Shown: one piece after another, positions 21,319 to 30,729 of the stretch
Numbering within the stretch: the first letter of the stretch is position 1
Layout of the letters: every line of letters starts with the position of its first letter
The notes under the pieces: generated by a model
The model's input: only the letters and a program-made list of their open reading frames with translations
Database searches by the model: none
What the model was told of the DNA's origin: nothing
Origin: Oscillospiraceae bacterium
GTDB lineage: Bacteria; Bacillota; Clostridia; Oscillospirales; Ruminococcaceae
Direction: 5' to 3'
DNA length: 35,498 bases
Assembly: GCA_014799395.1 (NCBI GenBank)
Contig: JAAVID010000003.1
Location: forward strand, 1 to 35,498
Program-made: the position numbers and the translations under genes

Positions 21319-23325
21319 ATGAAAACATTCAAAGCCGACAACATACGCAACGTTGTCTTAGCAGGTCACGGCGGCAGCGGAAAGACCGCTCTCGCGGAAG
21401 CTATGCTCTTCAAATGCGGTTTGACCGACAGAATGGGAAACACCGCCGAGGGCAATACCGTATGCGATTTCGACGCGGAGGAGATCAAGCGCAAAATCTC
21501 GATCAACGCGTCTATTGCCAATATGACCTGGAACGACACCAAGGTCAACGTTATCGACGCTCCCGGTCAGTTTGATTTTGTCGGCGGTCTGCACGAGGGT
21601 ATCCGCGCTGCGGAGAGCGTTATCATCACCGTAAACGGCAAGGACGGCGTATGCCCCGGCACGATAAAATCCTATCAGCTCGCGGTCAAGAACAACAAGG
21701 CTTGTATGATGGCCGTTACCTGTATGGAAGTTGAGAACAGCGATTTCTATCGCGTATTCACGCAGATGAAGACCGTTTTCGGTCCGTCCGTCTGCCCTAT
21801 CGTCGTACCCTATGACAAAAACGGTCCGGTCGAGGCTTACATAAACCTCCTGACCATGAAGGCTTACAAATACGATAAAAAGGGCGTTCCCACCGAGGTC
21901 GAGATGCCCGCTTCCGAAAACCGTATCGCGGGACTTCGCGCGGCTATGGCGGAGGCAGTTGCCGAGACCAACGAGGAGTTTATGGACAAGTTCTTTATGG
22001 AGGAGGAATTCACCCAGGAGGAGCTTGTAAAGGGTATTCACGACGGCGTTGCAAGCGGAACGATAACTCCCGTAGTGTGCTGCGCGAACGATACGCTCTC
22101 GGGCGTTGATATGCTCCTCGACGCGGTGACGAAAATGCTGCCGTCTCCCAATGAGAGAAAGCTCGAGACCATTGACGGCTCTCCCGCCGATTACGACGAA
22201 AACAAGCCGTTCAAGGGTATCGTATTCAAGACCGTTGCCGATCCGTTTGTAGGCAAGATAAGCTATGTAAAGGTAGTGCAGGGCAAGCTCACCGCAAAGT
22301 CCGTTCCCGTTTCGACCTCCGGCGCGGAGCTTCGCTTCGGCAAGCTCGTGACCGTCTGCGGCAAAAAGCAGGACGAGACCGCCGAAGTGCTTGCGGGCGA
22401 CCTCTGCGCGGTAACGAAAATGGAAGCGAACACGGGCGACACTATCTGCGACCCCGCGGATACCAAGTCTCTGGCAGGTATGGAGTTCCCGAAGGCGTGC
22501 TATTTCAGAACGCTCAAGCTCATTCGCGGCGGCGACGAGGGCAAGCTCTCCACCGCGATAAAGCGCCTGCTCGAGGAGGACAGGACCCTCGAATACGTTC
22601 ACAATCACGAAACGCACGAGCGAATGATCGGCGGTCTCGGCGAACAGCACCTCGACGTTACGGCGGCTAAGCTCAAGGCGAAATTCGGTCTCGATGTGGA
22701 AATGGTCGCTCCGCAGGTCGCTTACCGCGAGGCTATCCGCAAGAAGGTCACTATCGAGAGCAAGTACAAGAAGCAGTCCGGCGGTCACGGTCAGTACGGT
22801 CACGTCAAGATCGAGTTCGAGCCGTATGATGGCGACGCGCTGCTGTTCGAGGAGAAGATATTCGGCGGCTCCGTTCCCAAGAATTTCTTCCCCGCTATCG
22901 AAAAGGGCTTGCAGGAGGCTGCGGAAAAGGGCTCTATCGGCGGCTATCCCGTCGTTCGGCTGAAAGCGACATTGCTCGACGGAAGCTATCACCCCGTGGA
23001 CAGCTCGGAAATGGCGTTCAAGACCGCCGCTTCCATGGCGTTCAAGGATTGTATGAAGATCGCCGAACCGTATCTGCTTGAACCGATACAGAGCCTTAAA
23101 GTGCTCGTTCCCGACGACAAGCAGGGCGACGTTATGAGCGTATTGTCCAAGCGCCGCGGCTCGGTTCTCGGAATGAACAGTATGGGCGACGGAATGACCG
23201 AGCTTATCGCGGAGGCTCCCGAAGCGGAAATGCTCGACTTCGCGCTGGTTCTCCGTCAGATAACGCAGGGTCTCGGCGAGTTCTCCGCGGAGTTCGCGAG
23301 ATACGAAATGGCGGCGGCAAAGTAA
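21319..23325 (+). CDS. EF-G-like translation factor with degenerate GTPase motifs
   Basis: This 668-residue protein has the full five-domain layout of EF-G: P-loop GHGGSGKT (16-23), domain IV with SGGHGQYGHVKIEFEP near 490, and the domain V end LSKRRGSVLGM. G3 reads DAPGQFDF with Gln84 in place of the catalytic His of DTPGHxDF. G4 reads VTCME (133-137) instead of VNKMD, and the switch I Thr is Ser61. It is therefore probably not the housekeeping EF-G but the EF-G-like (EF-G2-type) paralogue. Bacteroides EF-G2, as I recall, works without GTP hydrolysis during carbon starvation. A similar role here is inference. GGAGG precedes the ATG, and the gene is monocistronic. Confidence 0.9.
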   Translation: MKTFKADNIRNVVLAGHGGSGKTALAEAMLFKCGLTDRMGNTAEGNTVCDFDAEEIKRKISINASIANMTWNDTKVNVIDAPGQFDFVGGLHEGIRAAESVIITVNGKDGVCPGTIKSYQLAVKNNKACMMAVTCMEVENSDFYRVFTQMKTVFGPSVCPIVVPYDKNGPVEAYINLLTMKAYKYDKKGVPTEVEMPASENRIAGLRAAMAEAVAETNEEFMDKFFMEEEFTQEELVKGIHDGVASGTITPVVCCANDTLSGVDMLLDAVTKMLPSPNERKLETIDGSPADYDENKPFKGIVFKTVADPFVGKISYVKVVQGKLTAKSVPVSTSGAELRFGKLVTVCGKKQDETAEVLAGDLCAVTKMEANTGDTICDPADTKSLAGMEFPKACYFRTLKLIRGGDEGKLSTAIKRLLEEDRTLEYVHNHETHERMIGGLGEQHLDVTAAKLKAKFGLDVEMVAPQVAYREAIRKKVTIESKYKKQSGGHGQYGHVKIEFEPYDGDALLFEEKIFGGSVPKNFFPAIEKGLQEAAEKGSIGGYPVVRLKATLLDGSYHPVDSSEMAFKTAASMAFKDCMKIAEPYLLEPIQSLKVLVPDDKQGDVMSVLSKRRGSVLGMNSMGDGMTELIAEAPEAEMLDFALVLRQITQGLGEFSAEFARYEMAAAK

Positions 23326-23362
23326 CTTAAGGCTGTGGTGCTTCCTTTAAGTTCACATATTT

Positions 23363-23391
23363 ATCGGCGTCGGAAAACGGCGCCGATTTTT
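23363..23391 (+). terminator. Terminator of the EF-G-like gene
   Basis: A stem of 23363-23369 with 23381-23387, with one internal irregularity and an inner CGG/CCG-type pairing, is followed by a T-run. Confidence 0.75.
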
Positions 23392-23436
23392 GCCGTATTT
23401 TTAGCGGCGTTTCGGGCTAAAAATTCTAAAACAATA

Positions 23437-23465
23437 TTGACATTTTCGTCAAAATATGCTATGCT
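23437..23465 (+). promoter_or_regulatory. Promoter of the chemoreceptor gene
   Basis: TTGACA (23437-23442) and TATGCT (23460-23465) are 17 bp apart. The -35 lies inside an inverted repeat TTGAC-N6-GTCAA (23437-23452). Confidence 0.6.
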
Positions 23466-23555
23466 ATATGTAGCGGTTTTGTATCGGCATTAGGAAAAAT
23501 ATTGTGCAAAATTGTGCAAAACCGCCTATTTTTTTTGGTGAAAGGATTGACCAAA

Positions 23556-25880
23556 GTGGGAAAAGGGAAAAGCTCTATTAAAAAGAAAACGCTCCTTGTG
23601 AGCCTGCTACTTATGCTGGCGCTTATTATTGATATAACGATAAGCACCGTTATTCAGTACGTCCGCACCGAGGAAAACGTAAAAACGACGCTCGGAGAAA
23701 ATCTTGACAGCGCTATAACGCTGGTTGAGAGCGGACTTGAAAATATTACCATTCTGGTAATGGATCACGCCAACGACTACGAATTCTGGAACGGGACCGC
23801 CGAGGAAAAGGCGGCTCACGCACAAATGATCGCGTCGTATGACGACAATGTAAACAATCTGATATTTATGGACAGCGACGGAACGTTCCATAACGGCGAG
23901 ATACCGCAAAACGTTCTTTCGGCGCTGAATTCCTCGCAGACGGTAATGACGACCCCGAGCGACGCGAATTCGGTGTTTTATCTCGGCGTAAAGCGCTCCG
24001 ACGGCGCGGTGCTCTGTTCGGAGATGAAAGCCTCCAAGCTTTCGACCATTCTTGTGGGAAGCGCGTTCGATACACTCATTATTTCGAGTGACGGCTCGCC
24101 GATCGCGTCCGAGATAAAGAACGGCACTCCCGCGACAAATTATTCACAGTTTGTGCAGAAGTCGGACTCGCGCATTGTAAACGCCGTACCCGAGGGCGGC
24201 GGACTGTACGAGCGTTACTGCTACGCGGCTGCCGCTATTGACGGCACGGACAGCTGGACTGTACTTATAAGCGTAAAGTCGGGCAACTATTACCGCGGCG
24301 TAATGGTCGGATTTTTCGCGAACATCGTGGTTATCCTTCTTATGATCGGTCTTATAGTGATAATGGACATATTCATTTCCGGAAATATGCTTAAGCCCTT
24401 GGAGAACGTTCACGCGAAGATAACCGAAATGGCTTCGGGAAATCTTTCGGGAGCGCCGATCAAGATCCGCAACAACGACGAAATGGGCGAGCTTGCCTAT
24501 GCGGTCAATACAATGACGGAATTCAACAAAAACATAATCGGCGATATTTCCTACTACGCCGAGGAGATCGCCAAGCAGAACCTCTGCGTAAAGCCCAAGG
24601 CGCAGTACATCGGCGACTATCTGCCCGTAAAGCAGTCGCTCGAGCGTATCTGCGAGTCGCTGAGCGATGTCGTTTCACATATCGAGGACGCGGGCCGCGA
24701 CGTGAGCACAAGCTCCGCGCAGATGTCCACAAACTCTGCGGTGCTGTCTCAGGCGGCGGCAGAGGAAGCGAATACCGTTGCGCAGCTTAACGACAGTCTG
24801 CACAACGTTCACGATCAGATCAACAGCAACGCCGAAAAGGCTGTACTGGCGCGCAGCATGACCGACGAGACCGTTGACGCAATGAATCTGGGCAGCGAGA
24901 AGATGTCGAGAATGCTTGACGCTATGCGCGAGATAAACTCCACCTCCTCGCAGATCGCGAATATTATCAAGACTATTCAGGACATTTCGTTCCAGACGAA
25001 TATACTTTCGCTCAACGCGTCCATTGAGGCGGCGAGAGCGGGAGCGGCAGGAAAGGGCTTTGCGGTAGTTGCGGGCGAGGTTGGAAGCCTTGCCAACAAG
25101 ACCGCCGAGGCTGCCAAGTCAACGACAAAGCTCATTGAGACTTCTATAAAAGCAGTGGAACACGGTACGGTCATCGCTAATGAGAGCGCGGAAATGCTCG
25201 ATATGATCGTCGGCAAGGCGGGCGAGTCCGCAAAGGTTGTAGAGGAGATCGCGGACGCTTCCACCAAGCAGGCGGATTCCATCAAGCAGATTCTCGAGGG
25301 TATGAACAGCATTTCCACGGCGGTAAATCAGATAAGCGTTTCCGCAAGAGAGTGCGCGGATTCCTCCGAGCTTCTCGCGTCCGAGTCCTTAATGCTTCAC
25401 GAGACGGTTGAAAAGTTCGTTATCGATAAAAACAAGCCAAAGAAGCCGAGCGCGCCCGTTCAGAGCGCTCCCAAGACAGAGCCCAAGTCCGTACAGAGCA
25501 CGCCTAAGTCTGTTCAGCCCGCGCCGACTGCGCCTAAGCCCGTTCAGCCGAAAAAGACTATCAGTCTTGACGATGAGCCCGTAAAGACAGCCGCGCCCAA
25601 GCCCGCTTCAAAGCCTGCGGCAAAGCCCTTTAAGAGCTCACCCAAAAAGACTATCAGCCTTGACGACGAGCCCGCAAAGACAGCCGCACCTAAGCCCGCT
25701 TCAAAGCCCGCTGCTCCAAAAGCTGCGCCGCAATCGGCTTCCGCGAGACCCGCGTCCAAGCCCGTTATCAAGCTGGACGATGATGAGTTTTCCGCTCCCG
25801 CGGCTGCCGGCAGCGTAGTCAGCAAGGCTACTATGCAGCCCGTAAAGCGCACTATCCGTATGGATAACGATAAATATTAA
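23556..25880 (+). CDS. Methyl-accepting chemotaxis protein with repetitive Pro/Ala tail
   Basis: This 774-residue receptor has TM1 (about 10-33), an extracellular sensor of about 220 residues, TM2 (about 250-275), a HAMP linker, and a signalling domain with the conserved tip [20 protein letters not shown]. The sensor contains [10 protein letters not shown], reminiscent of CHASE4-like sensors. The last about 150 residues are a low-complexity Pro/Ala/Lys tail. It carries four similar boxes: [10 protein letters not shown] twice, [11 protein letters not shown] and [11 protein letters not shown]. No NWETF-type CheR tether is seen. The start is GTG at 23556 with GAAAGGA 9 nt upstream. It would control CheA, whose gene is not in the window. 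The ligand is unknown. Confidence 0.92.
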   Translation: MGKGKSSIKKKTLLVSLLLMLALIIDITISTVIQYVRTEENVKTTLGENLDSAITLVESGLENITILVMDHANDYEFWNGTAEEKAAHAQMIASYDDNVNNLIFMDSDGTFHNGEIPQNVLSALNSSQTVMTTPSDANSVFYLGVKRSDGAVLCSEMKASKLSTILVGSAFDTLIISSDGSPIASEIKNGTPATNYSQFVQKSDSRIVNAVPEGGGLYERYCYAAAAIDGTDSWTVLISVKSGNYYRGVMVGFFANIVVILLMIGLIVIMDIFISGNMLKPLENVHAKITEMASGNLSGAPIKIRNNDEMGELAYAVNTMTEFNKNIIGDISYYAEEIAKQNLCVKPKAQYIGDYLPVKQSLERICESLSDVVSHIEDAGRDVSTSSAQMSTNSAVLSQAAAEEANTVAQLNDSLHNVHDQINSNAEKAVLARSMTDETVDAMNLGSEKMSRMLDAMREINSTSSQIANIIKTIQDISFQTNILSLNASIEAARAGAAGKGFAVVAGEVGSLANKTAEAAKSTTKLIETSIKAVEHGTVIANESAEMLDMIVGKAGESAKVVEEIADASTKQADSIKQILEGMNSISTAVNQISVSARECADSSELLASESLMLHETVEKFVIDKNKPKKPSAPVQSAPKTEPKSVQSTPKSVQPAPTAPKPVQPKKTISLDDEPVKTAAPKPASKPAAKPFKSSPKKTISLDDEPAKTAAPKPASKPAAPKAAPQSASARPASKPVIKLDDDEFSAPAAAGSVVSKATMQPVKRTIRMDNDKY

Positions 25881-25886
25881 AATATC

Positions 25887-25916
25887 CCCGCTGTCGGCGA
25901 CGGCAGCGGGATTTTT
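25887..25916 (+). terminator. Terminator of the chemoreceptor gene
   Basis: A 10-bp stem with one G-T pair (25887-25896 with 25901-25910), a GCGA loop and a T5 run. The epimerase gene starts 27 nt later, so it may be partly read through. Confidence 0.85.
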
Positions 25917-25942
25917 GCAAATCATTTTACAGGAGGAAGATC

Positions 25943-26974
25943 ATGGTTGAGTGTAAAGAATTCGGTTACTGGCAGGGCTACCGCTGCCACCTGATAACAC
26001 TGAAAAACAAGGACGGATACAGCGCGTCGTTCACCGATTTCGGCGCGGCGATACAGTCGCTGTTCGTTCCCGACAGAGACGGCAATGCCGCGGACATCGT
26101 TCTCGGTTATGATACGCTGGACGAGTACGTCAAGGGCGGCTCTACCCACGGCGCGACCGTCGGACGTTACGCAAACAGAATAGGCGGTGCGAAATTCACG
26201 CTTAACGGCACGGAATACGAGCTCACGAAGAACGACAACGGTAATTCGCTGCACGGCGGCGAATTCGGCTACAACAAGCGTCTGTGGACTATCGAGAACA
26301 CGACCGACGGCGACGAGCCCTCGGTAACGTTCGGTCTCACAAGCCCCGACGGCGAGGAGCATTTCCCTGGAATGGTAAAGATAAAGGTCTGCTTCACGCT
26401 TGTGAAAAACGGGCTGAGCATACGCTACAATGCCGTTTCCGACAAGGACACGATATTCAACCTCACAAACCACTCGTATTTCAACCTCAAGGGCGAGGGC
26501 AACGGCGACATCAAAAATCATATCGTGCAGATAAACGCGCCGAAGTACACTCCCGTTGACAACCTGCTTATTCCTACGGGCGTTATGGCTTATGTTACCG
26601 GCACGGCGTTTGATTTTCAGAGACCGAAGCGCGTCGGCGAGGATATGGACAACGGTCGTTTGCCCAACGGCTACGACCACAATTTCGTGCTCGGCGAGGG
26701 CAAGGAGATGCGCACCGCCGCGGTAGTAAGCGAGCCGACGACCGGACGCGTAATGACCGTCTGCACCGACAAGCCCGCTATCCAGCTTTACATCGGCATT
26801 GGATTGAACGGCGAGGACGGCAAGAGCGGTCACAAGTACGATAAGTACGCGGGCTTGTGCCTTGAAAGCCAGTTCTGCCCCGATACGCCTAATAAGCCGC
26901 AGTTCGGAAGCTGTGTGCTCAGGGCGGGCGAGGAGTACTGCTACACCACGTCCTACACGTTCTCCGCAGAATAA
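25943..26974 (+). CDS. galM: Aldose 1-epimerase (mutarotase)
   Basis: Interconverts alpha and beta anomers of galactose, glucose and related sugars. It is 343 residues, normal for GalM. Catalytic residues are visible: NSLHGG (substrate-binding His near residue 94), NLTNHSYFNL (catalytic His near 174), and LESQFCPDTPN (catalytic Glu near 309). The GRYANRI and YDHNFVL motifs are also typical. GGAGGA precedes the ATG. No other galactose gene is adjacent, so it is probably a stand-alone unit. Confidence 0.95.
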   Translation: MVECKEFGYWQGYRCHLITLKNKDGYSASFTDFGAAIQSLFVPDRDGNAADIVLGYDTLDEYVKGGSTHGATVGRYANRIGGAKFTLNGTEYELTKNDNGNSLHGGEFGYNKRLWTIENTTDGDEPSVTFGLTSPDGEEHFPGMVKIKVCFTLVKNGLSIRYNAVSDKDTIFNLTNHSYFNLKGEGNGDIKNHIVQINAPKYTPVDNLLIPTGVMAYVTGTAFDFQRPKRVGEDMDNGRLPNGYDHNFVLGEGKEMRTAAVVSEPTTGRVMTVCTDKPAIQLYIGIGLNGEDGKSGHKYDKYAGLCLESQFCPDTPNKPQFGSCVLRAGEEYCYTTSYTFSAE

Positions 26975-27005
26975 TACGGAAGTTTTGCGGACGTTACAGA
27001 CGATA

Positions 27006-27039
27006 AAAAGCGGAAGAGCAAAATGCTCTCCGCTTTTTT
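27006..27039 (+). terminator. Terminator of galM
   Basis: A stem of 27006-27020 with 27024-27037 with one bulge, followed by a T-run ending at 27039. Confidence 0.85.
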
Positions 27040-27116
27040 GTTTGAATTTTTATGTAAGATTTCATATTTTTTTACGTCATTATTATTGAAAGGAAAAATT
27101 TATTTGGAGGTAACAT

Positions 27117-28148
27117 ATGAAATCGAGAATTACGGTAGGCGTTTTCAGCGTAATGATAGCGGTTTGTTCGCTGTCGATAGGCGGCTGTTCGGGAAACAAT
27201 GCCGAAACGGGCAAAGATATTACCGCAAGTAATATAAAGCAGCCAATTTATAATTCGGATAGTTCTTCAACATTGGAGAATGATTTGTCAGTCAACAGCG
27301 CTCCGACCGTGCCGAGCGGTCAGCCTACGGTATTTATCGGTGCGGACGGAGAACCTGTTTACGATACCGATGTTATGAAGATCACTAATTATTACGTTGA
27401 GAATTTCAGCAAAACGGCGGCTGAGATCACCAATGAGGACGAGGGAACGGAGATCATCTGCGAGGGCTTTCAATACTTTAAAGAACCCGTGAACACTGTT
27501 TACAACAGCTATGACAACCCCGAAATGTTTGACGGATATGAATTCAACGGCGAAATGCCCGTAAACAATAACCCCTGGAAACGCGTGAATGTCGGCGACG
27601 AGATATGCGGACTGAAGCTGAAATACGCCGTATCACTATTTTACATCGGATACGGTGATGATAACGATTTTGAGGAGCGCGGTACATACTGCCAATTCAA
27701 GGATCCCCATGCATATGAATACGCCGAAAACAGCGCACTTGTCGAGTTTGAGGGCACTCTCACGCTTACGGGATTTCTTTCAAGCTCTCCGAGGAGCTAT
27801 TATTTCCCCGACGGCGGTTATATGGACTTCTGCCCGATTGAGAACAAGCTCCCCGTTATGTGCTACGACGAATTTTTAACCGAACCAAACACTTGTTCTG
27901 TAATGGGAAACAGCGGCGCGGCGTGCGCGGTCGGTGAGAGCTATATCATTATTAACATAAATAAGGAGAGCAATGTTAAAAATCAACAGAATATCGAGTT
28001 CGTTGACGGAATGCCCGGGATCGGTGATACGGTTCTCGCGCGCGTTACGCTCTCCAATATAACCTATGGGTACGGTTATTACTCGGCGGACTTTTCCAAC
28101 GTTGAGATTTTGTCCGGCGTTTTGGCGCACGAGGACGACGAAATATAA
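27117..28148 (+). CDS. Lipoprotein of unknown function
   Basis: This 343-residue protein has a signal peptide with lipobox IGGC (Cys near 24), then a low-complexity Ser/Asn/Thr linker (about 25-75) of the type that spans the Gram-positive wall. The globular part is acidic and rich in Tyr and Gly, with GDEICGLKLKYAVSLFYIGYG and GYGYYSADFSNVEI segments. No family is recognised. TTGGAGG lies 7 nt before the ATG. Confidence 0.8.
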   Translation: MKSRITVGVFSVMIAVCSLSIGGCSGNNAETGKDITASNIKQPIYNSDSSSTLENDLSVNSAPTVPSGQPTVFIGADGEPVYDTDVMKITNYYVENFSKTAAEITNEDEGTEIICEGFQYFKEPVNTVYNSYDNPEMFDGYEFNGEMPVNNNPWKRVNVGDEICGLKLKYAVSLFYIGYGDDNDFEERGTYCQFKDPHAYEYAENSALVEFEGTLTLTGFLSSSPRSYYFPDGGYMDFCPIENKLPVMCYDEFLTEPNTCSVMGNSGAACAVGESYIIININKESNVKNQQNIEFVDGMPGIGDTVLARVTLSNITYGYGYYSADFSNVEILSGVLAHEDDEI

Positions 28149-28151
28149 ACA

Positions 28152-28181
28152 TAAAAACGGCGGAGCATAAACTCCGCCGTT
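28152..28181 (-). terminator. Terminator between the lipoprotein and mreB genes
   Basis: A 10-bp perfect stem (28156-28165 with 28172-28181) with a 6-nt loop is followed on the minus strand by TTTTATGTTTAT, so it mainly serves the mreB-like gene. No T-run follows on the plus strand. Confidence 0.75.
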
Positions 28182-28185
28182 GCCG

Positions 28186-29202
28186 TTAATGAAACCCGTA
28201 AAGCTGAACCTGCTCAAAGCCGTCCAGCAGCGAATCGGACATCTTGAACGCCTCGTCAACGCCCCTCGCCACGCACTCGATAGGATTATCCGCGATAAAG
28301 CACGGCGCGCCTACTCTGTCGGTTATCAGCTCGGGAAGTCCTCCGAGGAGCGCTCCTCCGCCCGTAAGCAGAATTCCGTTGCTGAGTATATCGCCCACCA
28401 GCTCGGGCGGCGTGGACTCCAGCACCAGCTTCACCTGCTCGACTATCTCCATTGCGTTCTCGTGAAGAGCCTCGTAGGTGTCAATATCGCTTATCTCAAT
28501 GCTTTCGGGCAGACCCTTTAGCAAATGCCGTCCGCGAACGATCATCTTCTTCATACCCGTAGGCTTGAATACGTTCGCGATCTCCATTTTCGCTTTCTCG
28601 GCGGTTTTCTCGCCTATGAGTATCTTATATTTCTGCGTGATGTGGCGGATTATCGCCGCGTCCATTTTATTGCCCGCCATTTTTACGCTGCGAGACTGCA
28701 CTATACCGTTGAACGAAGCGATAGCAACGTCCGATGTTCCGCCGCCGATATCCACGACCATAGTGCCGTTCGGGCGCGAAATATCGATACCCGCGCCGAT
28801 AAGCGCCGCGATAGGCTCCTCGATAAGATACACCTTGCGCGCGCCCGCCGACAGCGCAGCCTCAACGACCGCCCTGCGCTCAACGTCCGTAACGGAGCTC
28901 GGCACGCACAACACGATACGCGGCTTGACCATAAAGCCGCCGTTGACGATATTGATAAACTCCTTTATCATCGCCTGCGTCATATCGTTATCCGAAATAA
29001 CGCCGTCCTTCAGCGGACGAACCGCGACGATATACTCGGGCGTTCTTCCTATCATCTTGTACGCCTCGGTCCCCACCGCGACGACTGCCTTTTTCTTCTT
29101 ATCGTAAGCCACGACAGACGGCTCGCTCAAAACGATACCTCTGCCCGCAATAGTGATTATAATATTTGCCGTTCCAAGATCAATTCCAATATCTAAAGCC
29201 AT
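28186..29202 (-). CDS. mreB: MreB/Mbl-family actin-like protein
   Basis: This 338-residue actin-fold ATPase directs cell-wall synthesis in rods. Motifs are phosphate 1 (DIGIDLGTANIIITI), connect 1 and phosphate 2 (VVDIGGGTSDVAI), the IEEPIAALIGAGID segment, and the adenosine site LTGGGALLGGL. The length is normal. The N-terminus is short, without a long amphipathic extension. GGAG lies upstream of the ATG and the gene has its own promoter at 29277-29305. The usual partners mreC and mreD do not follow. It is a paralogue-type position, so Mbl or MreBH function is also possible. Confidence 0.93.
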   Translation of the reverse strand: MALDIGIDLGTANIIITIAGRGIVLSEPSVVAYDKKKKAVVAVGTEAYKMIGRTPEYIVAVRPLKDGVISDNDMTQAMIKEFINIVNGGFMVKPRIVLCVPSSVTDVERRAVVEAALSAGARKVYLIEEPIAALIGAGIDISRPNGTMVVDIGGGTSDVAIASFNGIVQSRSVKMAGNKMDAAIIRHITQKYKILIGEKTAEKAKMEIANVFKPTGMKKMIVRGRHLLKGLPESIEISDIDTYEALHENAMEIVEQVKLVLESTPPELVGDILSNGILLTGGGALLGGLPELITDRVGAPCFIADNPIECVARGVDEAFKMSDSLLDGFEQVQLYGFH

Positions 29203-29276
29203 CTCTTACTCCTACGGTGAAATTACACGATTTCCTCAAATTTCCTCAAACTTGCCATATATTCCCTCACCGAAAT

Positions 29277-29305
29277 ATTATACCACATTTTAACCAAAAA
29301 TTCAA
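29277..29305 (-). promoter_or_regulatory. Promoter of the mreB-like gene
   Basis: On the minus strand, TTGAAT (29300-29305) and TATAAT (29277-29282) are 17 bp apart with a TG one base before the -10. The leader contains a tandem repeat of atttcctcaa (about 29230-29249). Confidence 0.85.
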
Positions 29306-29323
29306 CAAGTAAAAATTCCCAAA

Positions 29324-29833
29324 TTATTCATCGTGGAAACAGCGTTTTTTGTTACCGATAAGCTCCCTTATCATTTCCGCCAGCACTATCTTGCGCACGG
29401 GCTCCATTCTCTCGCGGAGCTCGCGCGAGCCCGAACGCGCCGATTTGTTTATCCTGGCGAAACGCGCGGGAACCTTTGCGGATATTCTGCGCGAGAACAC
29501 CTCCACGCATTTGTCGCAGCTGCACGCGTTAAAGCGGTCAAGTATCTCGGGCGCTTCGTATTCTATCGCCGCTTCGGTAAGATTTACGACGACCGAATCC
29601 CTATCAGAAAACTCCTCGCCGAGGTCCATTCTCATAAGCTTTGATAACGGCTCGCGACCGCGAAGCTGCTTCGGCACACGGCTTTTCCCCGCCAGAATAA
29701 CGGGATTTACCGCGTTTTTATCCTGTTCAACCAACCGCATCACCTGCGGGGTCTTATTGCCCGAATTGTCCGCCTCCTTGGTTTTCTTCGGAGTCCTCGG
29801 CTTGGCTTCGGGACTGCGAGGTTTTCTGCCCAT
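29324..29833 (-). CDS. ComFB-like protein with basic N-terminus
   Basis: This 169-residue protein has a basic, Pro/Lys-rich N-terminus (about 1-65). A domain follows that resembles ComFB: VVVNLTEAAIEYEAPEIL, then Cys104-x-Cys106-x2-Cys109 in CSCDKCVEVF, then a stretch with KVPARFARI that parallels the family's LNxLPPRYV. ComFB proteins bind zinc, and cyanobacterial members bind cyclic-di-GMP. Its ATG directly follows the ParA-like stop (TAA-ATG), so the two are co-translated. The assignment rests on the Cys motif and flanking pattern and has moderate certainty. Confidence 0.65.
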   Translation of the reverse strand: MGRKPRSPEAKPRTPKKTKEADNSGNKTPQVMRLVEQDKNAVNPVILAGKSRVPKQLRGREPLSKLMRMDLGEEFSDRDSVVVNLTEAAIEYEAPEILDRFNACSCDKCVEVFSRRISAKVPARFARINKSARSGSRELRERMEPVRKIVLAEMIRELIGNKKRCFHDE

Positions 29834-30628
29834 TTACTTTTCTCCGTTTTTCTTAGATTTCGACTTCTTGTGCGGTTCGATCAGCTCTTTGATGAACGCC
29901 TTGTATTCCGTCGTCGCTCTGCACTTCGGCGCGTAGGTCATAACGCTCTCGCCGTGAGCGGGAGCCTCGGCAATGCTTACACAGGCACCGATCTTGGTCT
30001 TGAATATCGACGTATCCAGCTGCTGCGCTATCAGCTCCGCCAGCTCCTCGACCTCTTTCGTCAGAGTATAGCGCGGATTGTACTTGTTAAGCAGAATTCC
30101 GCGAACACACAGCGACTTGTTGTAATAACGCTTCACCGCGAAAATAGTCTGCTTTAACTGCGCAATGCCCTGTAACGACAATATCTCGCACAACATCGGG
30201 ATAACAAGCTCGTCCGAGGCGGTGTAGGCGTTTATCGTCAGCACCGACAGCGCGGGGGGCGTATCCAGTATAACATAATCGTACTTTTTGGAGACCTCGC
30301 CGAGCTGCTCTCGGAGAACGTATTCTCTGCCGACGCCCGTCATCTCAAGCTCCAGACCCGACAACAGTATATTCGACGGCACAACGTCGCAGGTACTGCC
30401 GCTAATTATCGCGTCGCCGATGTCGCAGTTGCCCTTCATCACGTCGTATATCGTGAAATTATCCTCGACCTCCACGCCCAGACTGAAGCTGAGGTTTCCC
30501 TGCGGGTCGAGATCCACCGCCAGCACCTTGTATCCCATAGCGGAAAGACCGCCGCAGAGCGCGCTGCACGTCGTAGTCTTTCCAACGCCGCCCTTTTGAT
30601 TAGTTACCGCAATTACCTTTGCCAACAC
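29834..30628 (-). CDS. ParA/Soj-family ATPase
   Basis: This 264-residue deviant Walker ATPase has KGGVGKTTT near residues 12-20, DLDPQGNLSF near 40, DTPPAL near 124 and the late NKYNPRY segment. ParA proteins position chromosomes, plasmids or large protein clusters on the nucleoid. ParB is the usual partner and is absent. The next gene encodes a ComFB-like protein instead, fused transcriptionally through TAA-ATG. I use the GTG at 30628, which has AGGAGG upstream. A basic tail (HKKSKSKKNGEK) may bind DNA. Confidence 0.9.
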   Translation of the reverse strand: MLAKVIAVTNQKGGVGKTTTCSALCGGLSAMGYKVLAVDLDPQGNLSFSLGVEVEDNFTIYDVMKGNCDIGDAIISGSTCDVVPSNILLSGLELEMTGVGREYVLREQLGEVSKKYDYVILDTPPALSVLTINAYTASDELVIPMLCEILSLQGIAQLKQTIFAVKRYYNKSLCVRGILLNKYNPRYTLTKEVEELAELIAQQLDTSIFKTKIGACVSIAEAPAHGESVMTYAPKCRATTEYKAFIKELIEPHKKSKSKKNGEK

Positions 30629-30678
30629 ATTCCCCTCCTACGGAAATTGAGCTTGTTCACCACGCTCTTCTAGGTAAA

Positions 30679-30708
30679 TAAGGGCGCGAGAATGACCGCG
30701 CGCCCTTA
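30679..30708 (-). terminator. Weak terminator after the diguanylate cyclase gene
   Basis: A 10-bp perfect GC-rich stem (30679-30688 with 30699-30708) has only three T after it on the minus strand, so partial read-through into the ParA gene is possible. Confidence 0.55.
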
Positions 30709-30729
30709 GCATATTCATAAAAAGCCGTA

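Noticed and set aside
28180-28521. Possible plus-strand gene antisense to mreB
   Set aside because: It is covered by the well-supported mreB-like gene. The translated sequence shows no recognisable domain and no start signal.
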